From NCBI GenBank assembly GCA_932294295.1, contig OW028580.1, forward strand, positions 30,388,136 to 30,452,135: 64,000 nt of DNA, written 5' to 3'. Each line of letters starts with the position of its first letter. Within the stretch, counting starts at the first letter, position 1. Origin of the DNA: Alitta virens (lineage: Eukaryota; Annelida; Polychaeta; Phyllodocida; Nereididae). The notes beneath the pieces are model-generated. The model was given only the letters and a program-made list of their open reading frames with translations. It did no database searches and was not told the DNA's origin. Both the position numbers and the translations under genes were made by a program. Below are positions 23,504 through 35,067 of the stretch, piece after piece.

Positions 23504-23927
23504 TAAGAGTACAGAATATGGGCTGTCCTTTGGTATATTTGGCATAATTGTAGTATTAGAACCTAAAGAGTGTCATCCCTTTGTAGCTCTTCTTATTACT
23601 GTCGTGCTCTCCTGTTATCCAATTAAATTAAGAATATTCACCTCAGCTGGTAGCCCATGATGAAGTTGAATTTTGGTGAAACTGTTGCACATAGAATTAT
23701 GATATTTACTAGGAATTTAGATAATGACATAAAATATACAGAGCCAGAGTTTGGTAATTGTTGGTTAATAACCAACCGAGTAAAAAAAAAAAATACTGAG
23801 TTGATTTTTACGTCTGAAACCGAATTTTTACTCGCCGATTTTAATTTTAATTCATATAAAAAGTAAAAATTTGGGTCGAGTTACAAACTGTATGTTGCCT
23901 ACCACATATCAAAATTTCATAGTCTTG

Positions 23928-25166
23928 AGCCCCTTTCACACTTAGCCAGTTTTGCCGTAGTGAACCCGTAGTATTACATAACGGTGATGTAACGCGCTTC
24001 CCGGCTCCAACCCGATGGCTACCCGTGGATACCCGGCAATAACCGTCGAGTCACTCGTGAAACTTGTAGCCAAGCTGGGATACCCGGCGCCAGTAACCGG
24101 GTATGCCATGCTTGCATGGCTCACCCGTGGCAAACTCCAGGGTGCCGAAAAGTCGGCGGGTGCGAAAAGTCGGCGGATTACCCGTGGAAGCCGGCGAGTT
24201 ACCCATGGAAGTCTAATTGTACCCGTAGTAAAGCCGGCGGTTTACTAGGAGTAAGCCGACGGGTAGTAGGAGTAACTCGATGGCTTCCAGGAGTAACCCG
24301 CCGAGTTGTAGGAGTAACTCGCCGACTGCTACCAGCGTCAGCGTAGGCAGGGAGGGGGGGGGGGGGGGTTGTATATACTTTAAAAGCAGGGTACGAAATT
24401 TGCACCGGTCCATCGGTCTAAACCGATTAGAAATCCAAATGACCGATTAGAAATGTCAAAATGCGGAGTTTATCGGTCACAGTGGACCGATTAGCAGTGG
24501 TTGAAATTACGGCGCCGGCGAGGGCCGACATTTCTTTAAGAGAAAAGATTATTGGATTTTGCAGTACATTTCTTGTTAGATGTCTAGGAAAATGGTTAAT
24601 TGCAATTGTGGACGCCAGTTTAGGAAAGCTAGGGTATGGGCAGTTGATTGCAATCAGTCAATAAGTATACCAAAGGTGTGAACTTCTGTGAAGTGTGAAG
24701 TGCAATTAGCCTCATAGAACCCTAACAGGGGAAAAAGCCACTTCTATTTCATGTAAATTTTTAATGTTTAATGTTGTATTATCAGTATTTAAAATTATGC
24801 TCATTTTTTGATGATTTAGTTATTGTGACCACATTAATGTAATCAGATTGTTTTAATTAAAGGTACTAAATCAATGTGTATCTATTTGATTGATTAATGC
24901 ACTTATATAACATAATGTAGAATTGGCGGAAAATTTGGACCAGTTAGACCTGAAATGGACCAGTTAGTTATATGAGTGGACCAGTTAGCTCCCAGAACGT
25001 GGACCAGTTAGCTAATTTGCGAATTTCGTACCCTGTTTAAAAGGCTGCTGCTCCTCTAATACTAGTCCGATTTTGCCGTCGGGTTGGAGCCGGGAAGCGC
25101 GTTACATCACCGTTATGTAATACTACGGGTTCACTACGGCAAAACCGGCCAAGTGTGAAAGGGGCT
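23928..25166. mobile_element. PIF/Harbinger-like MITE with ~95-bp TIRs, hosting a hAT-like element
   Basis: The left end AGCCCCTTTCACACTTAGCC and the right end are inverted copies for about 95 bases with only a few mismatches. Flanks are TTG (left) and TTA (right), close to the 3-bp TWA duplication of PIF/Harbinger elements. The interior has direct repeats of an 'ACCCGTGG / GGAGTAACCCG' word. There is no transposase. Related fragment: 51181 to about 51440. Confidence 0.82.
24387..25035. mobile_element. hAT-like non-autonomous element, 8-bp TSD
   Basis: It begins CAGGGTACGAAATT and ends in the reverse complement AATTTCGTACCCTG. The 8-base direct repeat TTTAAAAG flanks it exactly (24379-24386 and 25036-25043). 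CAGGG ends with 8-bp duplications are diagnostic of hAT transposons. The 649-bp interior has repeated 'GGACCGATTAG / GGACCAGTTAG' words and no transposase. Confidence 0.88.
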
Positions 25167-25404
25167 TTAGATATGATATGAAACGTATTGCATAGTTTTA
25201 CAAGCGCTACTGCAGCCTGACTGAAGAGGCTCTTCCCATGTACCATTGACTTCAATATGTGCAAACTGCTGCACAGTGCAATTATTTTGATGAGTACCGA
25301 GCCACCATAAGGGGAAAATGAGAAAATTCATATTTTGCCTGCACATCTGAGATGCTATTATATATATGTATATATAATCATTCCCATTTTTGGTATATAT
25401 CATC

Positions 25405-25685
25405 AGGGCCGTAGCCAGACTTAAATAATAGAGGAGACAAAATCCTGCTTTTCATGGCCTTCACTTCCGCAAGTTCAATAGGCTTATAACTTCCAAACTA
25501 ATTGCAAGCAAGAGATGTACATTCAATAGTTTTCCTTTAGTTTATGTACAAAGGCTAGCCACAAATGTTATATTAACAGAAAAAGTCCATCAAACACAAA
25601 TTTATTGCCAATTTTCCTAAAAAATTGTCCCAAAATCAGAGGAGGTTACTGCCTCCTCTGCCTCAGCCTGGCTATGGGTCTGATC
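25405..25685. mobile_element. Short TIR-like repeat
   Basis: ATCAGGGCCGTAGCCAGAC near 25405 is mirrored, with mismatches, by GCCTGGCTATGGGTCTGAT near 25665-25685. Coding capacity is absent. This is an inference from the end symmetry alone. Confidence 0.45.
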
Positions 25686-26689
25686 ATCTTCAAGATGTCA
25701 AAGTGTCTTACTGGCGCTTGAGCGAAGCGAAGGCCAGGGGATTGCAACTGCTGCAATCTATGATGTACAATGGCAATACTCATTTCTGGGCCGATGGATA
25801 GACTTGCAGGTGCTGTCCTCTGATGGATTATATCAGTGTTTAAGCCAATCAGACGCCAGTATACATGACAATGCAATTACGCCATTTTCCAAATATGGTA
25901 GTGCTTTCTAAGGCCTTCTCTGATTGTGCAATGAGTTTCTGTTGCATCCAATCAGAAAGGAGATGAATAACCACACAAATTACGGCCAATCAGGGCAAAG
26001 GGTGCTGTGCCGGCTCCCATTCATGGCAATCTTTGCCGACCGGAAAATTTGTAGGTATATATAGTAATCCAAAATGTATCAATAAATAGAAATATGTGTT
26101 AATAAATGTAATGTCACTGTCACTAATCAGGCAGCCCTATAGTTCCTTTATGATACTTACCACATTGCCCTTGTCAATTTCCTGCAAATGTCCTCTCTGT
26201 TTAGTCCTAAATGGACGAAATCTTGCATTAACATGTCTAAATTATGGTACCTTGACTTTTTAAACTTCATTTTGGCATTTATGTCATATACCTCTTTTTA
26301 CAATTATGGAAATCTGAAAAACAAGCTAAAAATGGTGTTTTCCCAACATTCTTCTTGTAACTCATCATTTACAATGACATCCATAAAGTTATACAGACTT
26401 AAAGTGTATACATGATTTCATATTCATATATGGTCACCTCATCCCCATACATAAGACATCATGAATGAAAATAAAAGTGAATTTGGGCATTAAACAAGCC
26501 TTAATCTGCAATAGATAAATCAGTGGTCCATAACTGCCCCTACATGCATGAAATTTACGAAGAGTCTAAATTAGTATAGCTGTTACTTTTGGGATTCCAT
26601 TATAGCAATAAATAATACTTAAGTACCATAATGAACATTTTCACAATGTCAAAGTGTCTCTACTGTCACTTTGACCTGTTGAGCTGACT

Positions 26690-27500
26690 TTCTATAGGTT
26701 TTTGATGCTGCTGCCCCCTATTATAACATGGCGACAGTTGCTTCTGAACCAATTTCAGACTTGCAGGTGCTGTCCTCTGGAGAAAAAATATTAGCCTTTG
26801 GGCCAATCAGACACCAGCTTACACCATGACACACGAAAATGTCAATGTACAACGAGGCCAATAGACTGTACATAACATTTGAATGTGAACATATCTCATG
26901 TCTCACGTAATTGGTGGGCGGCCGTGACACTTTTGTTTCTGGAGCAGAACTGGAACACTAATGCACTTACCCTAACGAAATTTGATACACCAATACTTGG
27001 TCTAGTTGTGCCTTTTGATAGTCACATTGACATGTCTTGGCTATGTTTTACAAAATCATGAAAAAATCTAAAAAATAATAATTTTACTGCACCTACTAAA
27101 TAGTGTAGAACTTTGTGCCTTTTAGGGGGTCTCATGTCCAATTGTCCATAAATAATATGGAATTTGCATAACAAGTTGAAAATGTTCAAACATCTATATC
27201 AAAGACACTATTAATCTCACATGAGTGAAATTTTGCACATAAGATCTAAATTATAGTCCTTTCACTTTATGAACTGCATTGACATCCAAACTGTTCTTTT
27301 TTTTTCAAACTAATGGAAAATCTGGAAAAATTATAGAAGTTGTGTTAAAATGTACTTTGGCACAAATGCACTTACCCTAATGACATTTCATACAGTATTG
27401 CTCTATATCACCTAGTTTTGTCTTTTGATAGTCACATTGATATGTCTCTGCTATGGTGTACAAAATAAGAAAAAGGTTAAAATATTTAATTATTCTGGAG
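26690..27500 (+). repeat. Interspersed repeat with internal duplication
   Basis: A unit with 'AATGCACTTACCCTAA' followed by 'CTTTTGATAGTCACATTGA' occurs twice here (about 26940-27060 and 27360-27475). It occurs twice again in inverted orientation at about 52430-52990. A related 'GACTTGCAGGTGCTGTCCTCTG' block is shared with about 25800-25825. The reading frames across it are shadows. Confidence 0.7.
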
Positions 27501-28029
27501 CAGAACTGGAACCATTATAAAATCTCCATGTACTGTACATGTAGCTGGATTGTGCAATAGATTATTAGTAAATATATATCTATATTATAAATAAATATTA
27601 TATAAATATTGCTCAAAAATCATATTACACAGCTGTAAGAAACACCATCTGAGTTTGCCCTGTGTGCTTCCTATTGATTTTTGGAATTAATTTAACATTA
27701 TAAATTGTGGTTGTCTGGGATGGACAAGAATAACATACAGAATAAAATACAGTATAATGTCTAGGTTCTGAACCACATGAATTGTTAAAGAGGTTTCGAA
27801 CAATGTTGATGGCGCTTGTGTACTATGTGGCAATTTGCTGAGGGTTTGCTGCAGCGCAGCCTATGTTTTATGTGGCTTAAGGTTTACATTCATGTCATGT
27901 AAATTAAATGTGTGCGTGCATGAGGTACAACTCTTAGCTGCGTTTATTTTTATGATATATTATGTCTGTGGGTGATTGTAGTCTGATAGTTGCATTGTCT
28001 GTTATTTTTTATTTATATACATATATCTC

Positions 28030-28186
28030 ATCTCGTCTCATCTTATCTTATCTAATCTTGTATTGTCTTGTTTCATCTTATCTTGTCTTGTCTTATCTTA
28101 TATTATCTTAATGTTATTTTTTCTTATTTTATCATGTCTTGTCTTAATCTTTTCTTATCTTGATCTTATCTTATCTTATCTTATCT

Positions 28187-28217
<31 letters not shown>

Positions 28218-28235
28218 TATCTTATCTTATCTTTA
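28030..28235 (+). repeat. Microsatellite, (TTATC)n
   Basis: Imperfect then perfect TTATC/TCTTA pentamers, most regular at 28150-28220. The 121-codon frame through it is an artefact of the repeat. Confidence 0.9.
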
Positions 28236-29069
28236 CATGTTTCTGGATCAAATAATTCAGACGAACTGCCAGAAAGCAGAAGCGTGTGTGGTCTGGGGCT
28301 ACCTGCAGGTGGTTAACTGCTCCACCCTCCGCCATCTTCTTGTGGTGATAATTGCTAAATCAAAATGTCACTTTTCTGACAGAATGCAGATCCGTCTCTG
28401 CAAAGACAGGCTATTTCATATTGAGTGAATTTCTTAAATTATTAGAAGATACTGGACGGTTGCCTACTGTGGTTATTCAGACAGCTCTTAATTGCTATTT
28501 AATGTCTGCAATGCCTTTCAATTGAATTCTTAAGGTGGTTCACATTCACAGCTCCTCTCACTGATTCATGACAAATTGCTCGGCAGTGACATGCTAATGC
28601 AACGATTGCACATGAATATCTCAAATTACATCTGACACTTGTCATCCCTAACTGCACGTCTATTACAGTTGGTTAACGTAAAGTGCTTACTTTTGCGAGC
28701 TATTCATATTAAAATGCCCGTGATGACTCGTGATCCCATGCAATAGTGACTCAGCTTGTAGGGACCCGAATTGCAAGCTGGACAACATTGTTAATGCCAT
28801 TACAAAGGACATAAGGATACCTTTCACTGAATCTAGGACTTGCTGTAGATAACCACTAAGGTGTGTATAATGAAACAGATAGGAACACGAGTCATGATAG
28901 TCTATTTTCAGATGAAATATGAATAATAAGCAAAAGTAGGACGATTTTTCTTTAATTACTATCCGCTGTATGTCCTATACATTATCATTGTTAGTTTTTC
29001 CAAGATGTGAATTATATATATATATTTTTTTTTTTTTTTTCATGAAGACGGTAGAAAGATGTTTTGACA
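28236..29069. other. Intergenic, nothing recognised
   Basis: Unique-looking AT-rich sequence that ends in TA and T runs near 29015-29040. I see no gene or repeat I can support. Confidence 0.45.
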
Positions 29070-29071
29070 TA

Positions 29072-29349
29072 CAGTTAGTTTCATAATATATGGTCGACTC
29101 CAGACAGCCTATTCCTGGCTGTAGCTAGCTTCTATCAATTTCTAGCTAATAGTCAGTTCCACTGAAGAAAATATATACCTTAAATGTAAGAAATTCATCT
29201 GATATCATAAATATTTACTTTTAGATCCGGCTTTGAGTAGCCAGCTATAGCCAGACAGTTCCGTTTAGTGGCAGATAGCATCGTATAGCAAAAGTTGTCT
29301 AGCTTTGTCTAGGTTTAATATGTCAGGCATTTTGTAATGAAACTAACTG
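29072..29349. mobile_element. Tc1/mariner-like MITE, copy 1
   Basis: TIR CAGTTAGTTTCAT... at 29072 and ...ATGAAACTAACTG at 29349, flanked by TA on both sides. Subterminal blocks GGCTGTAGCTAGCTTCT and CCGTTTAGTGGCAG are shared with copies at 32570-32794, 36945-37343 and 48085-48351. There is no transposase. Confidence 0.85.
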
Positions 29350-31078
29350 TAGGCTGACATAATAATAACGCCTAACAGTAATTCTAAAAAAATATCTTTT
29401 TATTTCCTGTTATAATCTTACATTGGCAATATTCCTCCTTGGTCCAAAATATTTTAAAATATACTCATTTATGATAGGATTTATGTTTAGTATGAATATA
29501 GTTTTCAGTGATGAGTTGCAACATACTCTTTTTAAAACCACACCAAGTCATTTATACCTTGAGAAGTGAAGTCTAATCATCACAAACAGGACCATTTTTG
29601 TAAAGCTTTTGCTCCAAAATTTTTTTAACCCTTTATAAATATGTCTTATGAATAAATAAATAAATAAATTGTCAAAGCGATTAGGTTCAATAAATATATC
29701 TCAAATCAGACCCACCCAACGCCCCAGCTGCAAGCCAGAGGAAGCTGCCACTTTGGGAGAGAGCGTCCTCGACGGAGGGTTAATGAACTAAAACTGAACA
29801 GAACAAATCAGAAGAAAAGGGAGGAAAACGAGGTGAGATGACAATTGCTGAACAAAGACATAGTGGATAGGGAGGTGAAGGGAACATGGGGCCATACCCC
29901 GCCCACATTGTCAGACCAGCATCACCCGCTGGGGCTGCTCTGTGGGTTTAACCTATTTTCCTTCATTGAGCTTTTTTTCAAATAACGAAATAGTCAAATA
30001 AGATATCAATGTTCCTATGTTCAGTATTAATCACATTTAAGTAAGTACTTAAATTTTATTTGGCTAAATAATTTGATTTAATTACTTGAATGCTCACGGA
30101 AGACAGAAACTTCAAACCACGCAACAGCTGTAGCTCCTCTATATAAATCCCGTTTCATTGTGCGTTTCACACATAATTGATGATTGCATAGTTTGAAACA
30201 TTTCATAATACAATTTGCTTGTCATTTTGCCTGTTTGTCCGAACTATTAATTACACGAATTTGGCTGTAATTCTCTGACGCAGTTTGTTGCTCAATTAAG
30301 GCTGCAAGATGGATTGGCTTTTCGCGGAAGGACTGCTGGCCTGACCATGGTTTAAATTAATTTATATAAATGAAGTAGGGAGACTTATGTGGCTCTAACT
30401 TAAATTATGTACTTAAATGTTTGTGAGATTAAAGGGTTTATTCAGGATGGGATCTGACTCCACAAGTTGGAAAGATAACATTGCTTTTGAAAGCAGTTCT
30501 GCCTTAAGATATTACAGCGCAAGACAGAATGTTTCTCTTACATGCAATTGTATGCTTATAATTGGACGGCTGGGAAAGTCTGCACTATAACTAGTTGAGA
30601 TTAAGATAAGATAAGATAAGATAAGATAGATAAAGATTTATTTAAAGTCGGATAGATATGTACAAAACACAGACAACACAAATACAAGTGCCTTTCACCG
30701 ACATGACAAATGAGAAATGGCATATACAGTGAGAGAAAACATGCTGTAAAAATCATGAAGGAGTATAAAATCATAATACTGTAATAAAATCATATTCTTG
30801 AAATGGAACCAATTAAGAAATATCTACAGTTACAATTACTGGTGCCTGCCCATGAGGTTATGCTATCTTTAAAGTGTGAAGGCACAATTTTATTTTATTT
30901 TTTTCACTCATTCGAGTAAAAAAAATATAGTATAATTAGAAAATTCCCCTCTCACATTGCTTTTTCATTCCTAAGGATACAAACGGTTATATATATCTCT
31001 GAAATCAGTGTTGCCAATTGAGCCTTTGTCATAAAAAATAGAAATACATAGTCACACAAAGTAGTCCTTTGAGAAATT
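29350..31078. other. Intergenic with (ATAAG)n run
   Basis: Contains an AATAAATAAATAAATAAA run near 29650 and an AGATAAGATAAGATAAGATAA run at about 30603-30630, followed by 'AAAGATTTATTTAAAGTC'. The latter arrangement also occurs near 21363 and may mark a retroelement 3' end. No gene is visible. Confidence 0.45.
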
Positions 31079-31405
31079 AGTAGTCATACTTAGTAGTCAT
31101 ACTTAGTGGTCATACTTAGTGGTCATACTTAGTGGTCATACTTAGTAGTCATGAATACATAGTAGTCATACATGATAGTCATACATAGTAGTCATACATA
31201 CTAGTCATACTCAGTAGTCATACTTAGTGGTCATACTTAGTAGTCATACTTAGTAGAGGTCATATTAGTAAGTATGACCACTAAGTATGACCACTTAGTA
31301 CATGGTAGTCATACATAGTAGTCATACTTAGTAGTCACACATAGTACTCATAATCAGTACTCATACTCAGTAGTCATACTTAGTAGTCATACTTAGTAGT
31401 AGTCA
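31079..31405. repeat. Satellite-like array, ~13-bp unit (ACTTAGTAGTCAT) with internal inversion
   Basis: About 24 diverged copies of 'TAGTAGTCATACT' words. Around 31263-31300 the strand flips and the unit reads as its reverse complement (AAGTATGACCACT), then flips back. The core GTATGACCA equals that of the 10-bp minisatellite at 23011. Confidence 0.88.
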
Positions 31406-32569
31406 TACTCAATAGTCAGGAATATGGCCATGGTAAAACGAAAGGGCCTGTCAACCACGTTCCTTTTACCCTCAGTAATAGGGGGCTTGTCGGTTATCAT
31501 TAAGGCCCATTTTACCCTATTCACCAGATGTATTTGACAATGGTAAACACCCTCTTTTATTGCCCTCTCTGGGGTAAAGTGGTTTTCTTTTGAGAACAAT
31601 TTTGACGACGTAATTGGGGGCGTGGCCTATCAATTTGATTGACAGATCAGTGGACCCCTACCCCTTCATTAAATGAGCCTAGTGAAAATACTACCATATG
31701 CCACAAGTAATAGGCCGTTAACCGAGTGCATGGCGGCCTGCCACTTAGCCCGGCGGTATATGGGATAGAGCCGCAGTATGGACATGTCTTAATATTATAT
31801 TCCAAAATAGGCGAAGAACTCTATTGTGCATATATGATGTGTTACTGTATAATTCATGCAACGTATAGTACAGGGTGTCTTTCAATGAAATAACTCCTTC
31901 CTAATGGTCGAGCAATCAAGTACTCGAAATCTTTTACCATGAATTTCAATGACGATAAACAGGACACTTATGAACCTTATTAGTTTTCTGAAAAAGTCCT
32001 TGAGGAAGAGGTCAAAGAATGTTAGACACTTAACTGAGAGACAGGACAAATGTTCCTTCTTTTAAGCTATTCACCGAGTAAAATTTCTTCAAGCCCAGGA
32101 GTTAAATCAGGGTGATTGAAAAGCCCAAGTAAAACGTTATCTGTGGGGCGAGTGACAGACAGCTAGTGCAAACGGTCGGGCGGGAGGCTATTAAAGGTCT
32201 TTTAATAAAAGCCGAAGTGTTCACCCCCTCTCTATTCAATGCCCTGCCATGAAAACCCACAGACGCTGACATATCTTGAATGCAAAGTCAAATGCCCTGA
32301 CAAAATCCGACGATTGAGAACTTCCTTACTTAATTGCTTGCATGGCGGCCATCCCTGGGTCCTGCAGTTCACTGGCAGATTGTTGGTATACTTTGTGCAG
32401 TTAATATTAATATTTAACACATTATTTCATGTGGTAATGATGTCTGAATTTCTATCTGGTGTTTGTTGTTTATTTTATTGTTTTTAATTTTTTTATTGTC
32501 ATCGTGAAAGTTTGACGAAAAAAAAAAAAATAACCCCCCAATTTTTTTATCATAAAATTTTCATAAACT
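31406..32569. other. Intergenic, nothing recognised
   Basis: Mixed-composition DNA with an A-run near 32520. Two 80-codon frames on opposite strands near 32240-32480 are mutual shadows. No recognisable gene. Confidence 0.45.
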
Positions 32570-32794
32570 GCTGTAGCCACCTGTTCCTGGCTGTAGCTAT
32601 AGCTAGCTGCTTCTGTCTACTTCTAGCTAATAGTCGGCTTACACCTACCACCACTGGAAACTTTTAAACTTTCGGTAAATGTAAGAAATTGTATATATAG
32701 CCAGAAAGTTCTGTTTAGTGGCAGGTAGCATCGTTTAGCATAAGTTTTATCTAGATTTGTAGGTTCAATCTGCCGTGTTTAATGAAACCAACTG
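32570..32794. mobile_element. Tc1/mariner-like MITE, copy 2 (left end lost)
   Basis: Shares subterminal blocks with copy 1 (TTCCTGGCTGTAGC, TTCTAGCTAATAGTC, GTTTAGTGGCAG). It ends AATGAAACCAACTG at 32794 followed by TA. The left TIR is missing. Confidence 0.78.
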
Positions 32795-34385
32795 TAGTTA
32801 TTTGAGTTTCTGTCTGTGCCTGTCCACGCTGGCATTTTATTTCTTGTGAGCTGTTATGCGATATCTTCAAAAGCTGATTGGAGAGCTTAGATCATGTTCC
32901 CACCGAACACACTGCAGTGCTCCATTCAATGTAATACTTTGAATGAAATTAATTAAAAGCAGCGAGAATTCAGCACGTCACACTAACGAAAATTAGGTTA
33001 ATTTTTGCTCATAAGCTCATAAAATTAGAACCCCTGGTGCGGACAGCAGTCAGCGTGAGGTGTGACAGCGCTGGTTCTGTATATGGCTCACCAATTCATG
33101 ACATTGTCTAGAGACCTGTTCACATAATTTGCACTGCCTGCTACAGACAGCTAGCTATATGTCATTGACACAAACCTATATCTTCATTTATGATTCTTCT
33201 ACCATTCATTCTACCAGACAATTAAGAGCACAAATAAAAATAAAAGACTTTTTCTTCGATTCATCCTGAATTTATGTAATGCGGCCCATAAGAGGTCATT
33301 GAGATACGCGCCTGTGGTCTTGCCTTGTATTAATTAATTGGGAACTGGACTTCAGCTGAGCCGCGTTGCGTGTGAGCCAAGGTAGGGTGGGTCCCAAAGA
33401 CAAAAGAGCCACAGAGCACCCCACTCCCTCCTACTGGGTACATACCCCGGCGGGACTCAAAGGTTGCGCCATTATGCTGTGTTGTCAAGTCTTTTAATAA
33501 AGTCCATCAAACAATATGCTACACACATCAAAATTTGACAGCCAGTCTGAATTATTCACATGTATGTGTTGTCATGCAAGCTTCGATGAAATTACAGGGA
33601 GCTGCAGGAGGAGAGGGGGGGGGGGATACACGGACCTGCGGGGGGGGGGATGTTATATCGAGAAGGGCAACATGGTATGATAAAGTTTTTAAAAAAAGGT
33701 AAAAAGAATAAAAACATAAAAACGTAAAATTAATAACCGAGGGATATAACCCCAACAAGTAGTTAGACTTGAGGTATAAATTGAAACATTTATGGATATT
33801 ATTATGTGTGTCTCAAAATCGGGAGAAGCCCAACAGACTGTCAGGTGGAGCGGGGGGCGAGGGGGGGGGGGGTTTCGGAGGCCCCAAAAAGTTCATTCGA
33901 CTCGGCATCAGTTCATTCAAGCAGCCAGAAAGCGGCCATGCTATTGGTGGAGCCGGCAGCCAATCACAGATTTCTACTGCTCATACTGTCCTATTGTACC
34001 TGCGTGAGGGGTCTGCCCCCTAAATTGTCATAATCTGCTGGAAAACTCATGAAGTGGCAAAATTGTGAGGCACTGGTCATTCTGTAAGGAGATTGGCAAA
34101 TAGAAGTGCAGTGACCACTGATTCTGTGTCAGAGCACCCCACTCCCTCAGGAGGCGCTTGACGGACGCAACATTAAATGACCTTGCTTCATTGACCTCAC
34201 TGGAATCACTTAATTGGAGTTTCTTTACCATTTCATGGTTCATGGTAATTTCTAGAGAATCATCACTCACTTGGTTTAATATTGGAATAATCTTGTGGCC
34301 TCAACTTGAAGAGATACATGCTGATATTTAATTCTGGATGGCTCTCTAGATGAAGGTTGAAATTGGGGGATAACGGTGTATTAGT
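32795..34385. other. Region upstream of Vax
   Basis: Contains two G runs (33615-33625, 33861-33872) and the 18-base phrase AGAGCACCCCACTCCCTC twice (about 33413 and 34131). A promoter for the homeobox gene is expected here, but I see no decisive core element. Short frames at 33769-34030 overlap in three frames around the G run and look spurious. Confidence 0.4.
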
Positions 34386-35067
34386 ATGGAGTGCCAAGCA
34401 GGAGAACGGCTGAGCATTAGTTCAATAGACAATGGTGAGGCTGGGAGATTGGCGACAGGACACCTTCAGGAACAAACTGTCTCTTTCATGGATTATACCA
34501 GATCATTTTCGAGAGATGCGCAGATTTCTGCCTCAAATGATGTCTGTGCAACCTCAGCAGCTCCTGGCTGCATGATCACTACCAACCCACTTTGTTATCT
34601 AAGCGGTCAGTTTATGGACGTCAAAGGGTTCGGGTCTAGGGCTGGGTCTGTCTTCCCGGGCACAGTATACCCAGCTACTAACTTTTACCGGGGGCCTTTT
34701 CCCGAAATGCCCTTCACCCCACTGGGCAGGTTTCAATCTCCTGCTATCAACCTCAGACAGAGCAGCATGGCTGTCCATCCAGAGGAGCCCAGTGTCGCTC
34801 ATAATTTCCCAGGGCTGAATTACCCACACGATGAAGCGGAGAAAGCATTCGTAGCTTCAATGAATGGGTCACAGGTTTCCAAGGGAACCGCAGCCAGCCG
34901 GACTATCCGCCGCCGATCCCGCTCCCGTAGCCCAGAGGCAGCTCCGGCGAGAAGCCCGAACTGCAGCCCCCCGAGCCCCTCGCCACCCCCGAGCCCCCGA
35001 GACGAGACAGACAGCCTCCCGGCCGCCAAGAAGTACCCGGACTACTGCCGCACCCTTGTCGTCAAAG
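34386..35067 (+). CDS. vax: Vax exon 1 (N-terminal region)
   Basis: Encodes residues 1-227 plus the first base of codon 228. The first about 160 residues are not recognisable outside close relatives. Residues about 174-215 are Arg/Ser- then Pro/Ser-rich ([13 protein letters not shown]..., [10 protein letters not shown]). It ends with [11 protein letters not shown], matching the conserved segment preceding the vertebrate Vax homeodomain. Frames on the opposite strand and in other phases across the GC-rich end are shadows. Confidence 0.93.

Noticed and set aside
24015..24413. Several overlapping frames rich in Arg, Val and Thr
   Set aside because: They read repeated words inside the Harbinger-like MITE in several phases.
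28063..28428. 121-codon Leu/Ser/Tyr-rich frame
   Set aside because: Translation of the TTATC microsatellite.
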